DNA of 64,000 nt from Thermocoleostomius sinensis A174 (GCF_026802175.1 NZ_CP113797.1:1465026-1529025), one strand, 5' to 3'; shown: positions 18,546 to 29,508, counted from the first letter of the stretch. Numbers and translations are program-made. Notes: a model not told the origin generated them from the sequence alone.

Positions 18546-20650
18546 CGAGTTGGTGAGGAATTTGCCGTCATCGCTTGAGCCTGAATTGCGGTGATGGCGA
18601 CAGTGTTAACAATATCTGTCACGGTGCAACCACGGCTGAGGTCATTCACTGGCTTCCGCAGTCCTTGCAAAATTGGCCCGATGGCCACGGCATTGGCCGA
18701 TCGCTGTACGGCTTTGTAGGTGTTGTTACCAGTGTTCAAATCAGGGAAGACAAATACAGTGGCGTGTCCAGCGACTTGGCTACCAGGCAGTTTTGTTTGG
18801 GCGACCCTCTCGTCGATGGCAGCATCGTACTGAATTGGACCTTCAATCTTTAAGTTCGATCGCTGCCTGACCAATTGGGTTGCTTCCTTTACTTTGTCTA
18901 CATCGGCTCCTTTGCCCGATTCTCCAGTGGAATAAGAAAGCATGGCAACTAATGGATTAATGCCGAACAGGGTGGCGGTTTCAGCAGAGCTAATGGCAAT
19001 ATCGGCTAGCTGTTGCGGATTGGGATTGGGGTTGACAGCGCAGTCTCCATAGACCAGCACACGATCGTCTAGACACATGAGAAACACACTGGAGACAATT
19101 GAGCAACCGGGCTGGGTACGAATGAATTCTAAAGCAGGACGAATGGTATGGGCGGTGGTATGCAATGCGCCAGATACCATGCCGTTAGCCGCATCCTTGT
19201 ACACCATCATCGTACCAAAGTAGCTGACATCGTGCATCATGTCTCGCGCAAAGTCTTGAGTAATTCCTTTATGCTTTCTCAGTTCAAAATAGGTGGCAGC
19301 ATAATCATCATGAAGGTCTGAGTGCAGAGGATCAATAATCGCAACTCCATCCAGATCCAATCCTAATACTGCAATTTGTTCACGAATTTCTGATTCATTA
19401 CCTAGTAGCGTAATATCAACCACACCACGTCGCAATAAAATTTCACTCGCGCGTAAAATTCGTTCGTCTTTGCCTTCTGGTAAGACAATGTGTTGTTTCG
19501 CTGATTTTGCTCGTTCGATTAATTCATACTCAAACATAATCGGCGTGATCCGATCGGAACGGGAAATCGAGATTCGCTCCTCAATCTTTGAGGTATCAAC
19601 ATAGGATTCAAAAATTCCTAATGCCAAGGCAATTTTGCGTTCATTATCGGGTGTAAGTTCGGCGCGAACTGCGTTCACCTGAGTGGCGGTTTCATAGGTA
19701 TCACTAGCAACTTGAACAATTGGCATCGTCCAGCGTGAAAAGCCATCAATCAACGATCGTATCGTGGGTGGCAATGACAAGCCTCCGGTCAGCACAACCC
19801 CCGCGATCGGGGGGTAATGATCAGAAAAGCTGGTGGCCAAGCAGGCCAACAGAATGTCAGCCCGATCGCCGGGTGTAATTACTAAACTACCGTCTTCAAC
19901 ATGGCTGAGAAAATTTGGTACTTGCATTGCGGCGGCCTTGAATCCAGAAATTTCACGGTTGAGGTGTTCAGGTTCTCCATAAATTAACTGCCCATTCAAT
20001 GCTTTCGCAATTTCAGCCATCGTCGGTTTTGCCAACGTGTCATCTTCAGGTAAGACGAACACGGGTTCTGCGTAGCTCCACACTTTTTGAAGTTGAGACA
20101 CAACTTCGTCTTGTTGTGGTGAAAATACTCGATTAACAAACGTAGCGACGATCGAACAACCCGCTTCTACAAACACATCTCGCGCCGTTTTAACCGTACT
20201 AATCACTTCTTCTGGTTGTTTTTCATGACCGTTTGCAACTAATAAAATGGGAATGGCTAAATGACTCGCAATTAAACTATTGAAATTATCGATAAAAGCC
20301 GGATCAATGTCAGTGGAATCGCAACCTTCACACACCACAAACTGACACTGTCGTTCTAAGGCTTTGTAAGCAGTAATGACTCGCTTGAGTAATTCATCGG
20401 TTTGACCGTTGGCAATCAACTGCCGTGCTTCAGCCGCTGTCAGTGCATATTGCGACTCGTAAGGCAGCTCTATTTGATAGCGACTGCGAACCAGCACCAT
20501 ATCGTTATCCTGCTCTGGATGGTTATGAATCACTGGGCGAAAAAACCCCAGTTTCTCGACTCGCTTTGATAGTAGCTCTATCATGCCAAGCAGTACTAAT
20601 GACTTACCACTGCCAGGTTCGATCGCTGCAATATATAAATTGTTTGTCAT
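18542..20650 (-). CDS. pta: Phosphate acetyltransferase, long form
   Basis: 702 aa from ATG 20650 (MTNNLYIAAIEPGSGKS). The N-terminal part is BioD-like with a P-loop (EPGSGKS); the middle (about 210-325) is a DRTGG domain; the C-terminal part (about 375-700) is the PTA/PTB catalytic domain with VLPEGKDERILRASEILLRRGVV, MVSGALHTTAHTIRPALEFI and GPILQGLRKPVNDLSRG. It interconverts acetyl-CoA and acetyl phosphate. The long three-domain form is usual in cyanobacteria. It converges on the caspase-fold gene with 4-nt overlap. The acetate kinase gene is not in the window. Confidence 0.96.
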   Translation of the reverse strand: MTNNLYIAAIEPGSGKSLVLLGMIELLSKRVEKLGFFRPVIHNHPEQDNDMVLVRSRYQIELPYESQYALTAAEARQLIANGQTDELLKRVITAYKALERQCQFVVCEGCDSTDIDPAFIDNFNSLIASHLAIPILLVANGHEKQPEEVISTVKTARDVFVEAGCSIVATFVNRVFSPQQDEVVSQLQKVWSYAEPVFVLPEDDTLAKPTMAEIAKALNGQLIYGEPEHLNREISGFKAAAMQVPNFLSHVEDGSLVITPGDRADILLACLATSFSDHYPPIAGVVLTGGLSLPPTIRSLIDGFSRWTMPIVQVASDTYETATQVNAVRAELTPDNERKIALALGIFESYVDTSKIEERISISRSDRITPIMFEYELIERAKSAKQHIVLPEGKDERILRASEILLRRGVVDITLLGNESEIREQIAVLGLDLDGVAIIDPLHSDLHDDYAATYFELRKHKGITQDFARDMMHDVSYFGTMMVYKDAANGMVSGALHTTAHTIRPALEFIRTQPGCSIVSSVFLMCLDDRVLVYGDCAVNPNPNPQQLADIAISSAETATLFGINPLVAMLSYSTGESGKGADVDKVKEATQLVRQRSNLKIEGPIQYDAAIDERVAQTKLPGSQVAGHATVFVFPDLNTGNNTYKAVQRSANAVAIGPILQGLRKPVNDLSRGCTVTDIVNTVAITAIQAQAMTANSSPTR

Positions 20651-21300
20651 TTGCACAACCCTTCGCAGTACTGGATGGTTTGGGAATCTGATTCGATCGG
20701 ATTATCGTAAAATGGAACACCAAAATTTCGTTAATCTTAACGGCAAATCTGTCTTTGAATTGTTCGTTTTGATCGTAATGAGTAGACGGTACATTGCCTC
20801 AAACCATCAGTTGCGTCGGCCGCTGGTTAGGGTTGTGTACTGCCCGACTAACACTAGCTTAGGAAACTCTAAGATTCCAGAAAACTCTAAATAGACTAAC
20901 TGCTTCTAACAATCCCTTGGACAGTGTTTGTGAAAACGCTGAACTCCCTCGTCATGCCGTCAGTTTCAGCCCTCGCCCTCAATCCCTCTGCTGCCTTGAG
21001 CGAAGGACATTGATCTGGCTTCCCGTTGCCCTGTTTGAGAGCAGGAACTGGGGGATGACGGCAGTTCGGAATAACGTGTCCGGACTTAAAACAAGCGCCA
21101 AATAACAGTAGACAAACTGAGTAAATTTTAAGTATAATCACTGAAATTTATGTAATAAATAACACTATAAATTGAATGGATTGATGATTGAATCAATCAC
21201 CCCCACTGGCTATCTCTTCTGCTTTTTGAGAAGCTCAGCTACTAGCTTGTCAACCAATTGAGTCAATTTAGTAACTCGCACAGCCACAATCAAGAACTAA
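20651..21300. other. Intergenic region with a GC-richer central block
   Basis: 650 nt between divergent pta and the 458-aa gene. A block at about 20938-21085 has higher GC than its AT-rich flanks and contains TGCCGTCA (20956-20963) and TGACGGCA (21056-21063) as inverted copies. It might encode a structured RNA or be a remnant element; no protein frame is convincing. Confidence 0.35.
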
Positions 21301-22677
21301 ATGATGAGTAAAGATAACCTAGCCGTACAGGCGTCCTGTTGTGATGCCGCGATGCATTGGGACGATAGTACCGATCGCCTCAAACAAGATGCCGAACTAG
21401 CCGATCCAGAACGCCTATATCGAGAGTTACTGGTTTTGGTAAAAACTCAACCAGCAGAACTGGTTTTGGCAACATTTAAGGATACCTTTTTTGCTACTGC
21501 TGATGCTGATCCGGATACTGCTGCACTCTGCCAGAGGGACTGGTTCGCGGTGTTGAAGCCAATGCTTCTGGCTAATCAGGCGCAAACCTTTCGCAATACG
21601 CTAAAGCGATGTTGCTATATTCTGGTAAACAACTGGGAGATCGCCCGCAACTATGGTGCTATCCGGGCACTTGTGCAACTCTTCTCTGATCCCATCCTCG
21701 CGAAGTCTTCAGTTTTACCTATCATTCGACGACTACGAAATTGGTTGAAGGATTTTGTGACAAGTCCGGATTTTCAAGAACTAACACTGTTTGCGGCTCG
21801 TTATCCCGATCGCACGACAACTCATTGGACGGATCGCTATGTTCCCTATTTACTGGTGCCGCAGTACGTCAATCTGAATAATCCATTTGAGCAACGACAA
21901 GCCGCTAGAGCACTATATAAAAAAATGAAAGCTCAGTTCAAGTTTGACTTAGCAATGTACACCGCTCATGCTCATGCGTCTAATACGAGTGAGGCAGTCA
22001 GTAAGAATCCAACTCGTTTGGGCGATGAGGCGGTTCAACTAATCAAGCGGATTGTGCTAACGCGCAGGTTTGTTGACTATCCGCATTTAGCTCACGTTTT
22101 TCTTGAGCAAACGCAGTACCTGTCGTATCGAGAATTCAAGTGCAGTCTGATTGATTATTTGATTTTTTCGATCGACAAGGGTGAAATGGCCACAACGCTG
22201 AGATCCTATCTTGCTGATCAGTTAAACTCGCTATACCAGGAGCACGATGATGACCTGATAGACAAGTCATTGCGCCTGCGAACGGCAAATCGGTTAATTG
22301 ATTACCTAACCATTGAAAAACAACAGCAACCTTCTACTCTCTTTACACTGTTTTTAGCTCATAATGCTGCACTAACACTGGTAGTGATCCTACTCAAACT
22401 TGTGCTAAGTAGCCAATACTCTCGCACTCATTTAGAAGTTCGAATAGCAGAATTGATTAAATACTACGAAATCTATGCCGAAAGTGAATGCCAGTGGATC
22501 ATTCGATTTCTCGAAATCTTGAACATTGCGATGACGATTTACACCGAAAACGTAGAATATAGTTTAGTAAACATGACGAGAGCCTGCTCAGCATCTCCGT
22601 CCGTTGCTTTGGCAGAAGCTCACTTAGCAGACTATCGTATCTTTTCCCAATTGAGGTCAGGTAAATCGGCAAGCTAA
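21301..22677 (+). CDS. Conserved hypothetical alpha-helical protein, 458 aa
   Basis: The protein is mostly helical and soluble, without signal peptide; one hydrophobic stretch near 350-368 (NAALTLVVILLKLVLSS) is probably buried rather than transmembrane. Notable parts are FRNTLKRCCYILVNNWEIARNYGAIRALVQLF, VPYLLVPQYVNLNNPFEQRQAARALYKKMKAQFKFDLAMYTA and RVRTANRLIDYL-like motifs, which have the feel of armadillo/HEAT-type packing. I believe similar proteins occur in other filamentous cyanobacteria but I know no function. It is convergent with gyrA, 18 nt apart. Confidence 0.7.
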   Translation: MMSKDNLAVQASCCDAAMHWDDSTDRLKQDAELADPERLYRELLVLVKTQPAELVLATFKDTFFATADADPDTAALCQRDWFAVLKPMLLANQAQTFRNTLKRCCYILVNNWEIARNYGAIRALVQLFSDPILAKSSVLPIIRRLRNWLKDFVTSPDFQELTLFAARYPDRTTTHWTDRYVPYLLVPQYVNLNNPFEQRQAARALYKKMKAQFKFDLAMYTAHAHASNTSEAVSKNPTRLGDEAVQLIKRIVLTRRFVDYPHLAHVFLEQTQYLSYREFKCSLIDYLIFSIDKGEMATTLRSYLADQLNSLYQEHDDDLIDKSLRLRTANRLIDYLTIEKQQQPSTLFTLFLAHNAALTLVVILLKLVLSSQYSRTHLEVRIAELIKYYEIYAESECQWIIRFLEILNIAMTIYTENVEYSLVNMTRACSASPSVALAEAHLADYRIFSQLRSGKSAS

Positions 22678-22695
22678 TCTGTGCTGCTAGCCCAG

Positions 22696-25251
22696 TTATT
22701 CAACCCCATCTGGTTCATCCATGTTAGCCGGTGGAACTAATGCCACAGCGACGATCGCATCATCTCCATCCAACCGTTGCACTCGCACCCCAGTAGCCGC
22801 CCGCGACTGACAGGAAATGGCATTGACGACTTGACGAATAATAATGCCACGGCTCGTTACCATGATAATTTCATCGTTCTCGTTAACAATTTGCAATGCT
22901 GCCAGGCGATCATCGGTCTTGCGAAACTTAATGGCACGCAGTCCCATTCCAGCCCGCTTTTGCAATCGAAATTGTGAAACGGGTACGCGCTTACCTAACC
23001 CGCCCATGGTGATAATCAGCGCCCAAGGGCCTTGATTGCGCAAGTCTGCATCCAGTTCTTCGGTCTCACAATCAACATCAGCGTCTTCGCTTTCGGCGAT
23101 ACTATCCACCACCTGACTGGGCAAAATATCCATGCTGATTAACTCATCACCGGGACGCAGCGCCATTGCCCGCACTCCCCGAGTAGGACGCCCCAACGGA
23201 CGCAATTGTTCATGATCGGCGCGAAAATGGATTGACATCCCTTGGCGTGACCCGATAATGATACTGTCGTCTGCCCGGGCGCGGCGCACCCACCGCAACT
23301 GATCGCCCTCTTCCAAAGAAATAGCAATTAACCCATTGGCGCGGATATTACTGAACGCTGCTAACTCGGTCTTTTTGATGTACCCTTTTTGAGTCAACAT
23401 GACTAGATACTCGTCGCTGGTGAACTCAGCCACCGGCACGATCGATGTGATTCGCTCTTCATGAGAAATGGGCAGCATTTGCACGATCGGAGTTCCGCGT
23501 GATGTGCGCGAACCCGTTGGAATTTGGTAAGCTTTGAGGCAATAGGAAATCCCCCGATCGCTGAAAAACAAAACGCTGTCGTGATCACAGCAAGTAAGGA
23601 AATGTTCGACTCCATCATCTTCCTTCATCCGAGCAGCCGCTTTGCCGCGTGTGGCCCGGCTTTGAGCTTCAAACGTGCTAACAGGCATCCGTTTGATATA
23701 GCCTTGTTCAGTCAGCAGAATGATGGCTTGCTCGTTGGCGATCAAGTCAGTATCCACCAGTTCACCATCAGCCCGCTCAATCAGAGTGCGACGCGGATTG
23801 GCATACGCTGATTTCAAGTCAGCCACTTCAGCCTCGATCATCTGCAAGATGCGTTCGCGGCGCTCTAAGATATCTCGCAAATCGGCAATGCGAAGCTGCA
23901 ACTCATTATGTTCCTGCTGAATCTTTTCCGCCTCTAAGGCGGTTAGCCGTCGCAGTTGCATTTGCAAAATAGCGTCTGCTTGTACCTCCGATAGTTCGTA
24001 AGAAGCAATCAATTCTTGCCGCGCCGTTGTGGTATCGGCTGCATGGCGAATCAGATGGATAATGGCATCCAAGTTAGCCAGCGCCACCAGTAGTCCTTGC
24101 AGTACATGATCGCGTTCCTCTGCTTTACGCAACTCATAGCGAGTGCGGCGTGTGATGGTTTCGATCCGGAAATCAAGGAAGACCTGAAGCGACTGTTTCA
24201 GCCCCAGTAATTGGGGTTCCCCATCAACCAGCGCCAGCATGTTTACACCAAAATTGGCTTGAAGCGGCGTTTGCTTATAGAGATTATTGAGAACCACTCG
24301 TGGATAGGCATCCCGGCGTAGCTCAATCACAATCCGCATTCCGTCTCGATCGCTTTCGTCGCGAATATCAGCAATCCCTTCCAGGCGACGTTCGTTCACC
24401 ATTTCAGCAATGCGTTCAATCAAAGCTGCTTTGTTCGTCTGGTAAGGCAATTCTGTGATGATGATGGCATCGCGATCGGGGCGACCTCGGTGCTCAATCG
24501 TTTCGATCGTCGCCACTCCTCGCATGGTAATTGAACCGCGCCCCGTGGTATAGGCTTCTCGAATACCGCTGGTTCCTAAAATTTGTCCACCCGTGGGGAA
24601 GTCAGGACCCGGAATATATTGCATCAATTCCAGATCGGTCATTGCTGGATTACGAATTAGCGCTACTAAGCCATCTAACAGTTCCCCCAAGTTGTGCGGT
24701 GGAATGTTGGTGGCCATGCCTACGGCAATTCCCGATGAGCCATTGAGCAGCAGTTGCGGAACGCGGGCCGGTAGCACCAGCGGCTCTTGCTGCGAGCCAT
24801 CAAAGTTTGGTGTGAAGTCTACCGTATCTGATTCAATATCTTGCAGCAGCGCGTTGGTGGTGAGTGCCTGTAATCGACACTCGGTATAGCGCATGGCAGC
24901 AGGTGGATCGTTATCAATTGAACCAAAGTTGCCGTGACCGTCAATCAGCGGCGATCGCATCGAGAAATCTTGAGCCATCCGCACCAAGGCATCGTAAACC
25001 GCTGTATCGCCGTGGGGGTGATACTTACCCAATACTTCTCCCACCACACGGGCGCATTTACGAAACGGGCGATCGTGCGTTAAGCCCAACTCGTGCATGG
25101 CGTACAGTATCCGCCGATGTACAGGCTTCAAACCGTCCCTAGCGTCTGGTAATGCCCGGCCCACGATCACACTCATGGCGTACTCTAAGTACGATCGAGA
25201 CATTTCATTGCGCAGATCGGTGGGAACAATCCGTTCCTGTGGAGTAGTCAT
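22696..25251 (-). CDS. gyrA: DNA gyrase subunit A (type IIA topoisomerase A subunit)
   Basis: 851 aa. The breakage-reunion domain is at the N-terminus, with catalytic Tyr122 in [10 protein letters not shown] and the quinolone-determining helix around [20 protein letters not shown] (Thr83, Asp87 positions). The C-terminal beta-pinwheel repeats run from about 500. The GyrA box is QSRATRGK at about 531, a form common in cyanobacterial GyrA and different from the QRRGGKG of E. coli. Together with GyrB it introduces negative supercoils. A second type IIA A subunit (ParC-like) exists in some cyanobacteria, so the paralogue identity is slightly uncertain. Confidence 0.93.
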   Translation of the reverse strand: MTTPQERIVPTDLRNEMSRSYLEYAMSVIVGRALPDARDGLKPVHRRILYAMHELGLTHDRPFRKCARVVGEVLGKYHPHGDTAVYDALVRMAQDFSMRSPLIDGHGNFGSIDNDPPAAMRYTECRLQALTTNALLQDIESDTVDFTPNFDGSQQEPLVLPARVPQLLLNGSSGIAVGMATNIPPHNLGELLDGLVALIRNPAMTDLELMQYIPGPDFPTGGQILGTSGIREAYTTGRGSITMRGVATIETIEHRGRPDRDAIIITELPYQTNKAALIERIAEMVNERRLEGIADIRDESDRDGMRIVIELRRDAYPRVVLNNLYKQTPLQANFGVNMLALVDGEPQLLGLKQSLQVFLDFRIETITRRTRYELRKAEERDHVLQGLLVALANLDAIIHLIRHAADTTTARQELIASYELSEVQADAILQMQLRRLTALEAEKIQQEHNELQLRIADLRDILERRERILQMIEAEVADLKSAYANPRRTLIERADGELVDTDLIANEQAIILLTEQGYIKRMPVSTFEAQSRATRGKAAARMKEDDGVEHFLTCCDHDSVLFFSDRGISYCLKAYQIPTGSRTSRGTPIVQMLPISHEERITSIVPVAEFTSDEYLVMLTQKGYIKKTELAAFSNIRANGLIAISLEEGDQLRWVRRARADDSIIIGSRQGMSIHFRADHEQLRPLGRPTRGVRAMALRPGDELISMDILPSQVVDSIAESEDADVDCETEELDADLRNQGPWALIITMGGLGKRVPVSQFRLQKRAGMGLRAIKFRKTDDRLAALQIVNENDEIIMVTSRGIIIRQVVNAISCQSRAATGVRVQRLDGDDAIVAVALVPPANMDEPDGVE

Positions 25252-26247
25252 ACTGGAAAAAGCTCCGAAAATCTATGCGTATCGCCGAAAAACCTAAAAA
25301 TTGCGCAAAAATTCCCTAAACCACCAATTTGTTCACTGAATTTGCTCAATATGCTGCGATCAGATGACCAAGTTTAAATATTGTAACATATTTGGCTTCA
25401 AGGCATCCTACACCACCTTGGATGACCCAGCCCCAACAATGTGCTTGCTCCACTTCCTTTACTCCTCAATCTGTAGCTCACAGCACTTACAATCTAAGCA
25501 GCCATTGCAACCGCTATTTTAGCTATACTCGCTCAAACTGGAACGAGTCCCTTTGAAACGCAGAAGAGGCGCTGTCAAGCCACTCACACCACATCAAGAG
25601 CAAACAACCAGCGTAAACGAATCTTGTGTCTATAGCCCTCATGCTCAAGTCCTTTCCCATCCTATAAGTAGGGGAGGGGTGGCAAAACAGGAACATCTTT
25701 GTTTATCTCTGTTTATCTCTTGATGTTTGCCTCTTGATTGGGCTATGTCACAAGGGATGCCAAACCCCGCTTCTAGCATTTTTAGAACAATTCTGAAGCC
25801 GAGTGTAAGGTCTTTTAAGGGAGCATCCACTGCCAAATCGATCGACACTGCCACTGGTGGTTTACGGTGATTAATGCAGTTGGAGACGCCCGAGTGGGGT
25901 TCTGCAAGGTAATTGCCTTAATTCTAAGTATCACTAGTTACATTTTAACCTGACATCGAATTCATTGGAGTTTTGTCCGGGTTCGGTAGCAATCATGGCT
26001 GAAATCTTGGTGAATCGATCGCACCTTTATCCCGCAGAACTACCGACAACGCTATCTCACAAAATTGACACAACAGCTTCGTAAGATTGACATCCGTTAC
26101 TCTTGCCATTGATAGAGTTCGTTTTCTAAGTTGGTAACGGAGAAACAAAACTTAATGGCTATGGCGTCTCTATGGTTGAACTCTTCTGAGTACTGCATCT
26201 TTGAACTTTAAACACAAATGCATCATTACTGCTGAGAGGAACTCTGA
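25252..26247. other. Near 1-kb gene-free region
   Basis: Between divergent gyrA and the YdcF-family gene. The only minus-strand frame of note (25645-25854) looks noncoding. Includes short oligomeric repeats (GTTTATCTCT twice at 25699-25720) and no tRNA, IS or strong terminator. It is the longest empty stretch in the window. Confidence 0.5.
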
Positions 26248-27042
26248 ATGTTAACTTCTATGTATTGTCCCGATACCATTAGCGCTTCGTGGGTCCCTTT
26301 CGCTGGAATGCTGACTGGTTGGTTAGTGCGTCCTTTGTTTGTGCTACCGTTCTTTGTTCTATTATTTAGTGCAGCAAGCTTACTGCCACGGGCGTTTGGG
26401 CGTCGCCCCGTGCAAATGGCGGTTGTAGGGCTAGGTTTAGTTTACGCACTAACGCTGTTTCCGGTTACAGCCAATGTAGCTGAGGTGGCGCTGGAGTGGC
26501 GAATCCCTCACGATTCTGGGGCAGCGGCGGATGCAGTCGTCGTTTTGGGACGGGGTGGAGACTTGAATCCGTCCCGGGTTGAAGTTGCGGCTCAGTTATG
26601 GAAAGAGCGGCGTGCTCCACTAATTTTCGCCAGTGGCATTAGCGATGCGCCCAAAATTCTGACAATGCTGCGTGACAAGGGCATTCCAGACCAACAGTTA
26701 CAGGGGGAAGAATGCTCACGCACGACTTATGAAAATGCAGAATATACGTCAACTTTGTTGAGACCCCAAGGAGTTCAACGAATTTTACTGGTCACGGATG
26801 GCCCTCACATGCTGCGATCGTGGCTAACCTTTCGCGGGTTTGGATTCACCGTTACTCCGATTGTCAGCGCTGGTCCCGATTCCTTGAGCCGCGTTGGTCG
26901 GACTCGGCTAATCTTACGGGAGTATCTAGGACTAGTTAGCTATGGGTTGCTGGGGCGGTTTTCGTCATCTCCGCAAAGCAGTGCCATGAGTGGTCCGCAA
27001 CCATCAGTTTCGCAGCCGTTGACGGCCTCCTACTCAAGCTAG
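26248..27042 (+). CDS. YdcF/SanA-family (DUF218) membrane protein
   Basis: 264 aa. Two membrane segments at about 24-45 (WLVRPLFVLPFFVLLFSAAS) and 57-75. The DUF218 domain follows: AADAVVVLGRGGDLNPSRVEVAAQLW, then PLIFASGISDAPKI, SRTTYENAEYTSTLL and LVTDGPHMLRSWLTFRGFG. These match the GG, SG, TxxNA and THxxHxxR-type motifs, although His positions are partly changed (DGPHMLRS). Family members act at the inner membrane in envelope functions; the reaction is unknown. The next gene starts 42 nt downstream and may be co-transcribed. Confidence 0.85.
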   Translation: MLTSMYCPDTISASWVPFAGMLTGWLVRPLFVLPFFVLLFSAASLLPRAFGRRPVQMAVVGLGLVYALTLFPVTANVAEVALEWRIPHDSGAAADAVVVLGRGGDLNPSRVEVAAQLWKERRAPLIFASGISDAPKILTMLRDKGIPDQQLQGEECSRTTYENAEYTSTLLRPQGVQRILLVTDGPHMLRSWLTFRGFGFTVTPIVSAGPDSLSRVGRTRLILREYLGLVSYGLLGRFSSSPQSSAMSGPQPSVSQPLTASYSS

Positions 27043-27084
27043 AGTCATCTAGACTGAGGGGTAGGGTTTAGTCAAGTTGTTGCC

Positions 27085-28032
27085 ATGCTGCCAATTATTT
27101 ACTCTGACAAGTTTCTAGAACACGACACTGGGGCATATCATCCGGAACGACCGAGTCGTCTCACCGCCATCATCCAAGCGTTGCACGCGGCCCCTTGGGC
27201 CCACCAGTTAGATTGGCAGCCCCCTACCCCCATTGACGTGGCTGGCGATCGACTCATGCTATCCATTCACTCGGTGCATCCACCTCAGTATGTAGAAGCC
27301 GTGGCGCGCTTAGCCCAAATGGGAGGAGGGCACATTGACCCCGATACAATCGTATCGGAGCACAGTTACGATGTGGCCTTATTAGCAGTTAGTGCTTGGT
27401 TGGACGGGGTCGATCGCGTGATCGAAACGGGGTCTCCAGCGTTTGTGCTAACTCGTCCTCCCGGACACCACGCCCTTCCGTCTCAAGGGATGGGATTTTG
27501 TCTGTTCTCGAATGCCGCGATCGCCGCTCATTATGCATTGAGTCATCCATCGGTTAAGCGGGTTGCCATTCTGGATTGGGATGTACACCACGGCAACGGC
27601 ACTCAGGCGATCGTAGAAACCCACCCCAACATTGCCTACTGTTCACTGCATGAGTTTCCACACTATCCTGGTACGGGTGCCGCCACAGAACGGGGCAAGT
27701 TTAATAATGTACTCAATTTTCCGCTAGCCGCTGGTAGCACCCTGGCCGACTATGAGCCGTTGTTTCAAGAAAAAGTCGTTCCCTTCTTACAAGCGTTCCG
27801 TCCTGATTTGCTGATTGTCAGCGCTGGCTATGACGCCAATCGAGCCGATCCACTCGCCCACATGGCTCTGCAACCTCAAGACTATGGTCGGTTCACCGAC
27901 TACTGCCTGCACGTAACTCGGCAGGTTGTGTTTGGGCTAGAGGGAGGCTATGATCTCAAGTCTTTAGGGCAATCGGTGGTAGCCACAATCGGGTCCTGCC
28001 TCAGTGCTAACTCTGCTTCGCCAATCCGCTAA
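27085..28032 (+). CDS. Histone deacetylase-family (class II-like) amidohydrolase
   Basis: 315 aa with a complete active site: H128-H129 in RPPGHHAL, zinc ligands D166, H168 (DWDVHHGNGTQ) and D250 (SAGYDANRADPLA), and the catalytic-loop Tyr in EGGYDL. The family removes acetyl groups from lysines, polyamines or related amines with a Zn2+ ion. In cyanobacteria protein deacetylation of metabolic enzymes is a plausible role, as inference. No signal peptide. Lies between the YdcF-family gene and tpiA in the same direction. Confidence 0.92.
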   Translation: MLPIIYSDKFLEHDTGAYHPERPSRLTAIIQALHAAPWAHQLDWQPPTPIDVAGDRLMLSIHSVHPPQYVEAVARLAQMGGGHIDPDTIVSEHSYDVALLAVSAWLDGVDRVIETGSPAFVLTRPPGHHALPSQGMGFCLFSNAAIAAHYALSHPSVKRVAILDWDVHHGNGTQAIVETHPNIAYCSLHEFPHYPGTGAATERGKFNNVLNFPLAAGSTLADYEPLFQEKVVPFLQAFRPDLLIVSAGYDANRADPLAHMALQPQDYGRFTDYCLHVTRQVVFGLEGGYDLKSLGQSVVATIGSCLSANSASPIR

Positions 28033-28130
28033 TCCTTAAAATTACCGACTATATTTCGTCCACGAAGCCTTAGACTAGAGGTTGCATCTTTTTTGTGTTC
28101 TAACCAACGTTCAAATATTGAGATTTACCC

Positions 28131-28865
28131 GTGCGAAAGGTCATCATTGCTGGCAACTGGAAAATGTACAAAACCCAGGCAGAAGCCCTGGATTTCTTGC
28201 GAGGGTTCCTAGACCACCTCAATGAAACCCCAGACGATCGGGAAATCGTGATTTGTGCCCCCTTTACGGCCCTGGGAACGTTGTCTAAGAACTTGCATGG
28301 TAGCCGCGTGCGCGTGGGAGCACAGAACGTACACTGGGAAGACGCTGGGGCATTTACCGGCGAAATTTCTGCCCCGATGTTGGTCGAATTAGGTGTGCGC
28401 TATGTGGTGGTAGGGCACAGCGAGCGTCGGCAATATTTTGGTGATACCGATGTGACAGTCAATCTCCGCTTACGGGCTGCCCAAACCCACGGACTCATTC
28501 CGATTCTTTGTGTGGGAGAAACTAAGCAGCAGCGGGATGCGAACGAAACCGAAGCCGTGATCATTGGACAACTGGACAAAGACCTGCGTGGCGTCGATCA
28601 AGAGCGGTTGGTCATTGCCTATGAGCCAATTTGGGCGATCGGCACAGGTGACACCTGTGAATCGGAAGAGGCTAACCGCATTATTGGCTTAATTCGCAGC
28701 AAGCTCAATTATCCCGATGTCCCGATTCAATACGGTGGCTCGGTAAAACCTGGCAACATCGACGAAATCATGGCCCAACCCGAAATTGATGGTGCTTTAG
28801 TCGGCGGTGCTAGCCTTATTCCCAATGATTTTGCCCGCATTGTCAATTACAAAACCGTTGTTTAG
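28131..28865 (+). CDS. tpiA: Triosephosphate isomerase
   Basis: 244 aa, starting with GTG at 28131 (encoding [14 protein letters not shown]). Active-site residues: Lys11 in GNWKMYK, His96 in [10 protein letters not shown] and Glu165 in [11 protein letters not shown]; the phosphate-binding YGGSVKPGN and GALVGGASL loops are intact. It interconverts dihydroxyacetone phosphate and glyceraldehyde 3-phosphate in the Calvin cycle and glycolysis. The upstream gap of 98 nt probably holds its own promoter. Confidence 0.98.
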   Translation: MRKVIIAGNWKMYKTQAEALDFLRGFLDHLNETPDDREIVICAPFTALGTLSKNLHGSRVRVGAQNVHWEDAGAFTGEISAPMLVELGVRYVVVGHSERRQYFGDTDVTVNLRLRAAQTHGLIPILCVGETKQQRDANETEAVIIGQLDKDLRGVDQERLVIAYEPIWAIGTGDTCESEEANRIIGLIRSKLNYPDVPIQYGGSVKPGNIDEIMAQPEIDGALVGGASLIPNDFARIVNYKTVV

Positions 28866-28942
28866 TGAAGCGGGGGCTAGGGGGGTGCCCATTGAGCAGG
28901 CATAATCCCCTATCACCAACTTCTGAGAAAATGCTATAGAAA

Positions 28943-28975
28943 AAGCACCCCTAATTAGGGTGCTTCCAACCAGCT
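28943..28975 (-). terminator. Intrinsic terminator of the DUF4278 gene
   Basis: AAGCACCC (28943-28950) and GGGTGCTT (28958-28965) form a perfect 8-bp stem around CTAATTA. Read on the minus strand the stem is followed by TTTTTCTA (from AGAAAAA on plus), which fits a terminator for the minus-strand gene at 29047-29508. It may also stop tpiA transcripts, though the T-tract there is weak. Confidence 0.75.
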
Positions 28976-29046
28976 AATTTGAGACAATCGTTGCAACAGT
29001 AGGTTGCTTGATCTCAAAACTTTAGTGTTAACTGAATCGGACTGAA

Positions 29047-29508
29047 CTAGCTAAGAGCAGCATGGCTGCGATCGTAGGAATCACCAAAGGAAGGATGGAC
29101 TTTCCCTTGAATATGGTTCCAATAGCGGCCGGCCTCATCCCCAGACAAACCAACTCTGGCATCTAAGCGACTCAACATCGCTTGCTGGCGTTGCTTAACT
29201 TTGCGATGGTGATTCATCATTAGCACGCGGGCCCGATCTTGAATTGAGGATGCCGGTGCGTTGATTGTTGCCGCCACCTCTGGAGCGTCTACCTCTGTGG
29301 ATTCGATCGCATCCTTGACTTCAACCGGATTGGCAGTATAGGCCGTGCCGCGATAGAGCAGATCTAGTGTGGGCTGTAATACAGGAACTTTCTTGGGATT
29401 GCGGAACCGAACATCTAGTCCACGATATTTTCCAGACTGGCTGAGATCGCCATATTCCACAGCCGGGGGATTGTATTCGTAACTAACGCCGCGATATTTA
29501 ATCTTCAT
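29047..29508 (-). CDS. DUF4278 domain protein
   Basis: 153 aa. Two copies of the DUF4278 motif: MKIKYRGVSYEYNPPAVEY with GKYRGLDVRFRNPKK at the N-terminus, and LDLLYRGTAYTANP at about 48-61. The C-terminal half is a basic helix-rich segment with MMNHHRKVKQRQQAMLSRLDARVGL. DUF4278 proteins are small cyanobacterial proteins of unknown function. The promoter-side region (29509-29600) has a strong Shine-Dalgarno-like AGGCGAAGACC just upstream of the start. Confidence 0.85.
   Translation of the reverse strand: MKIKYRGVSYEYNPPAVEYGDLSQSGKYRGLDVRFRNPKKVPVLQPTLDLLYRGTAYTANPVEVKDAIESTEVDAPEVAATINAPASSIQDRARVLMMNHHRKVKQRQQAMLSRLDARVGLSGDEAGRYWNHIQGKVHPSFGDSYDRSHAALS

Noticed and set aside
25645-25854. 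69-codon minus-strand frame in the long gap
   Set aside because: No homology sensed and irregular composition; treated as noncoding.
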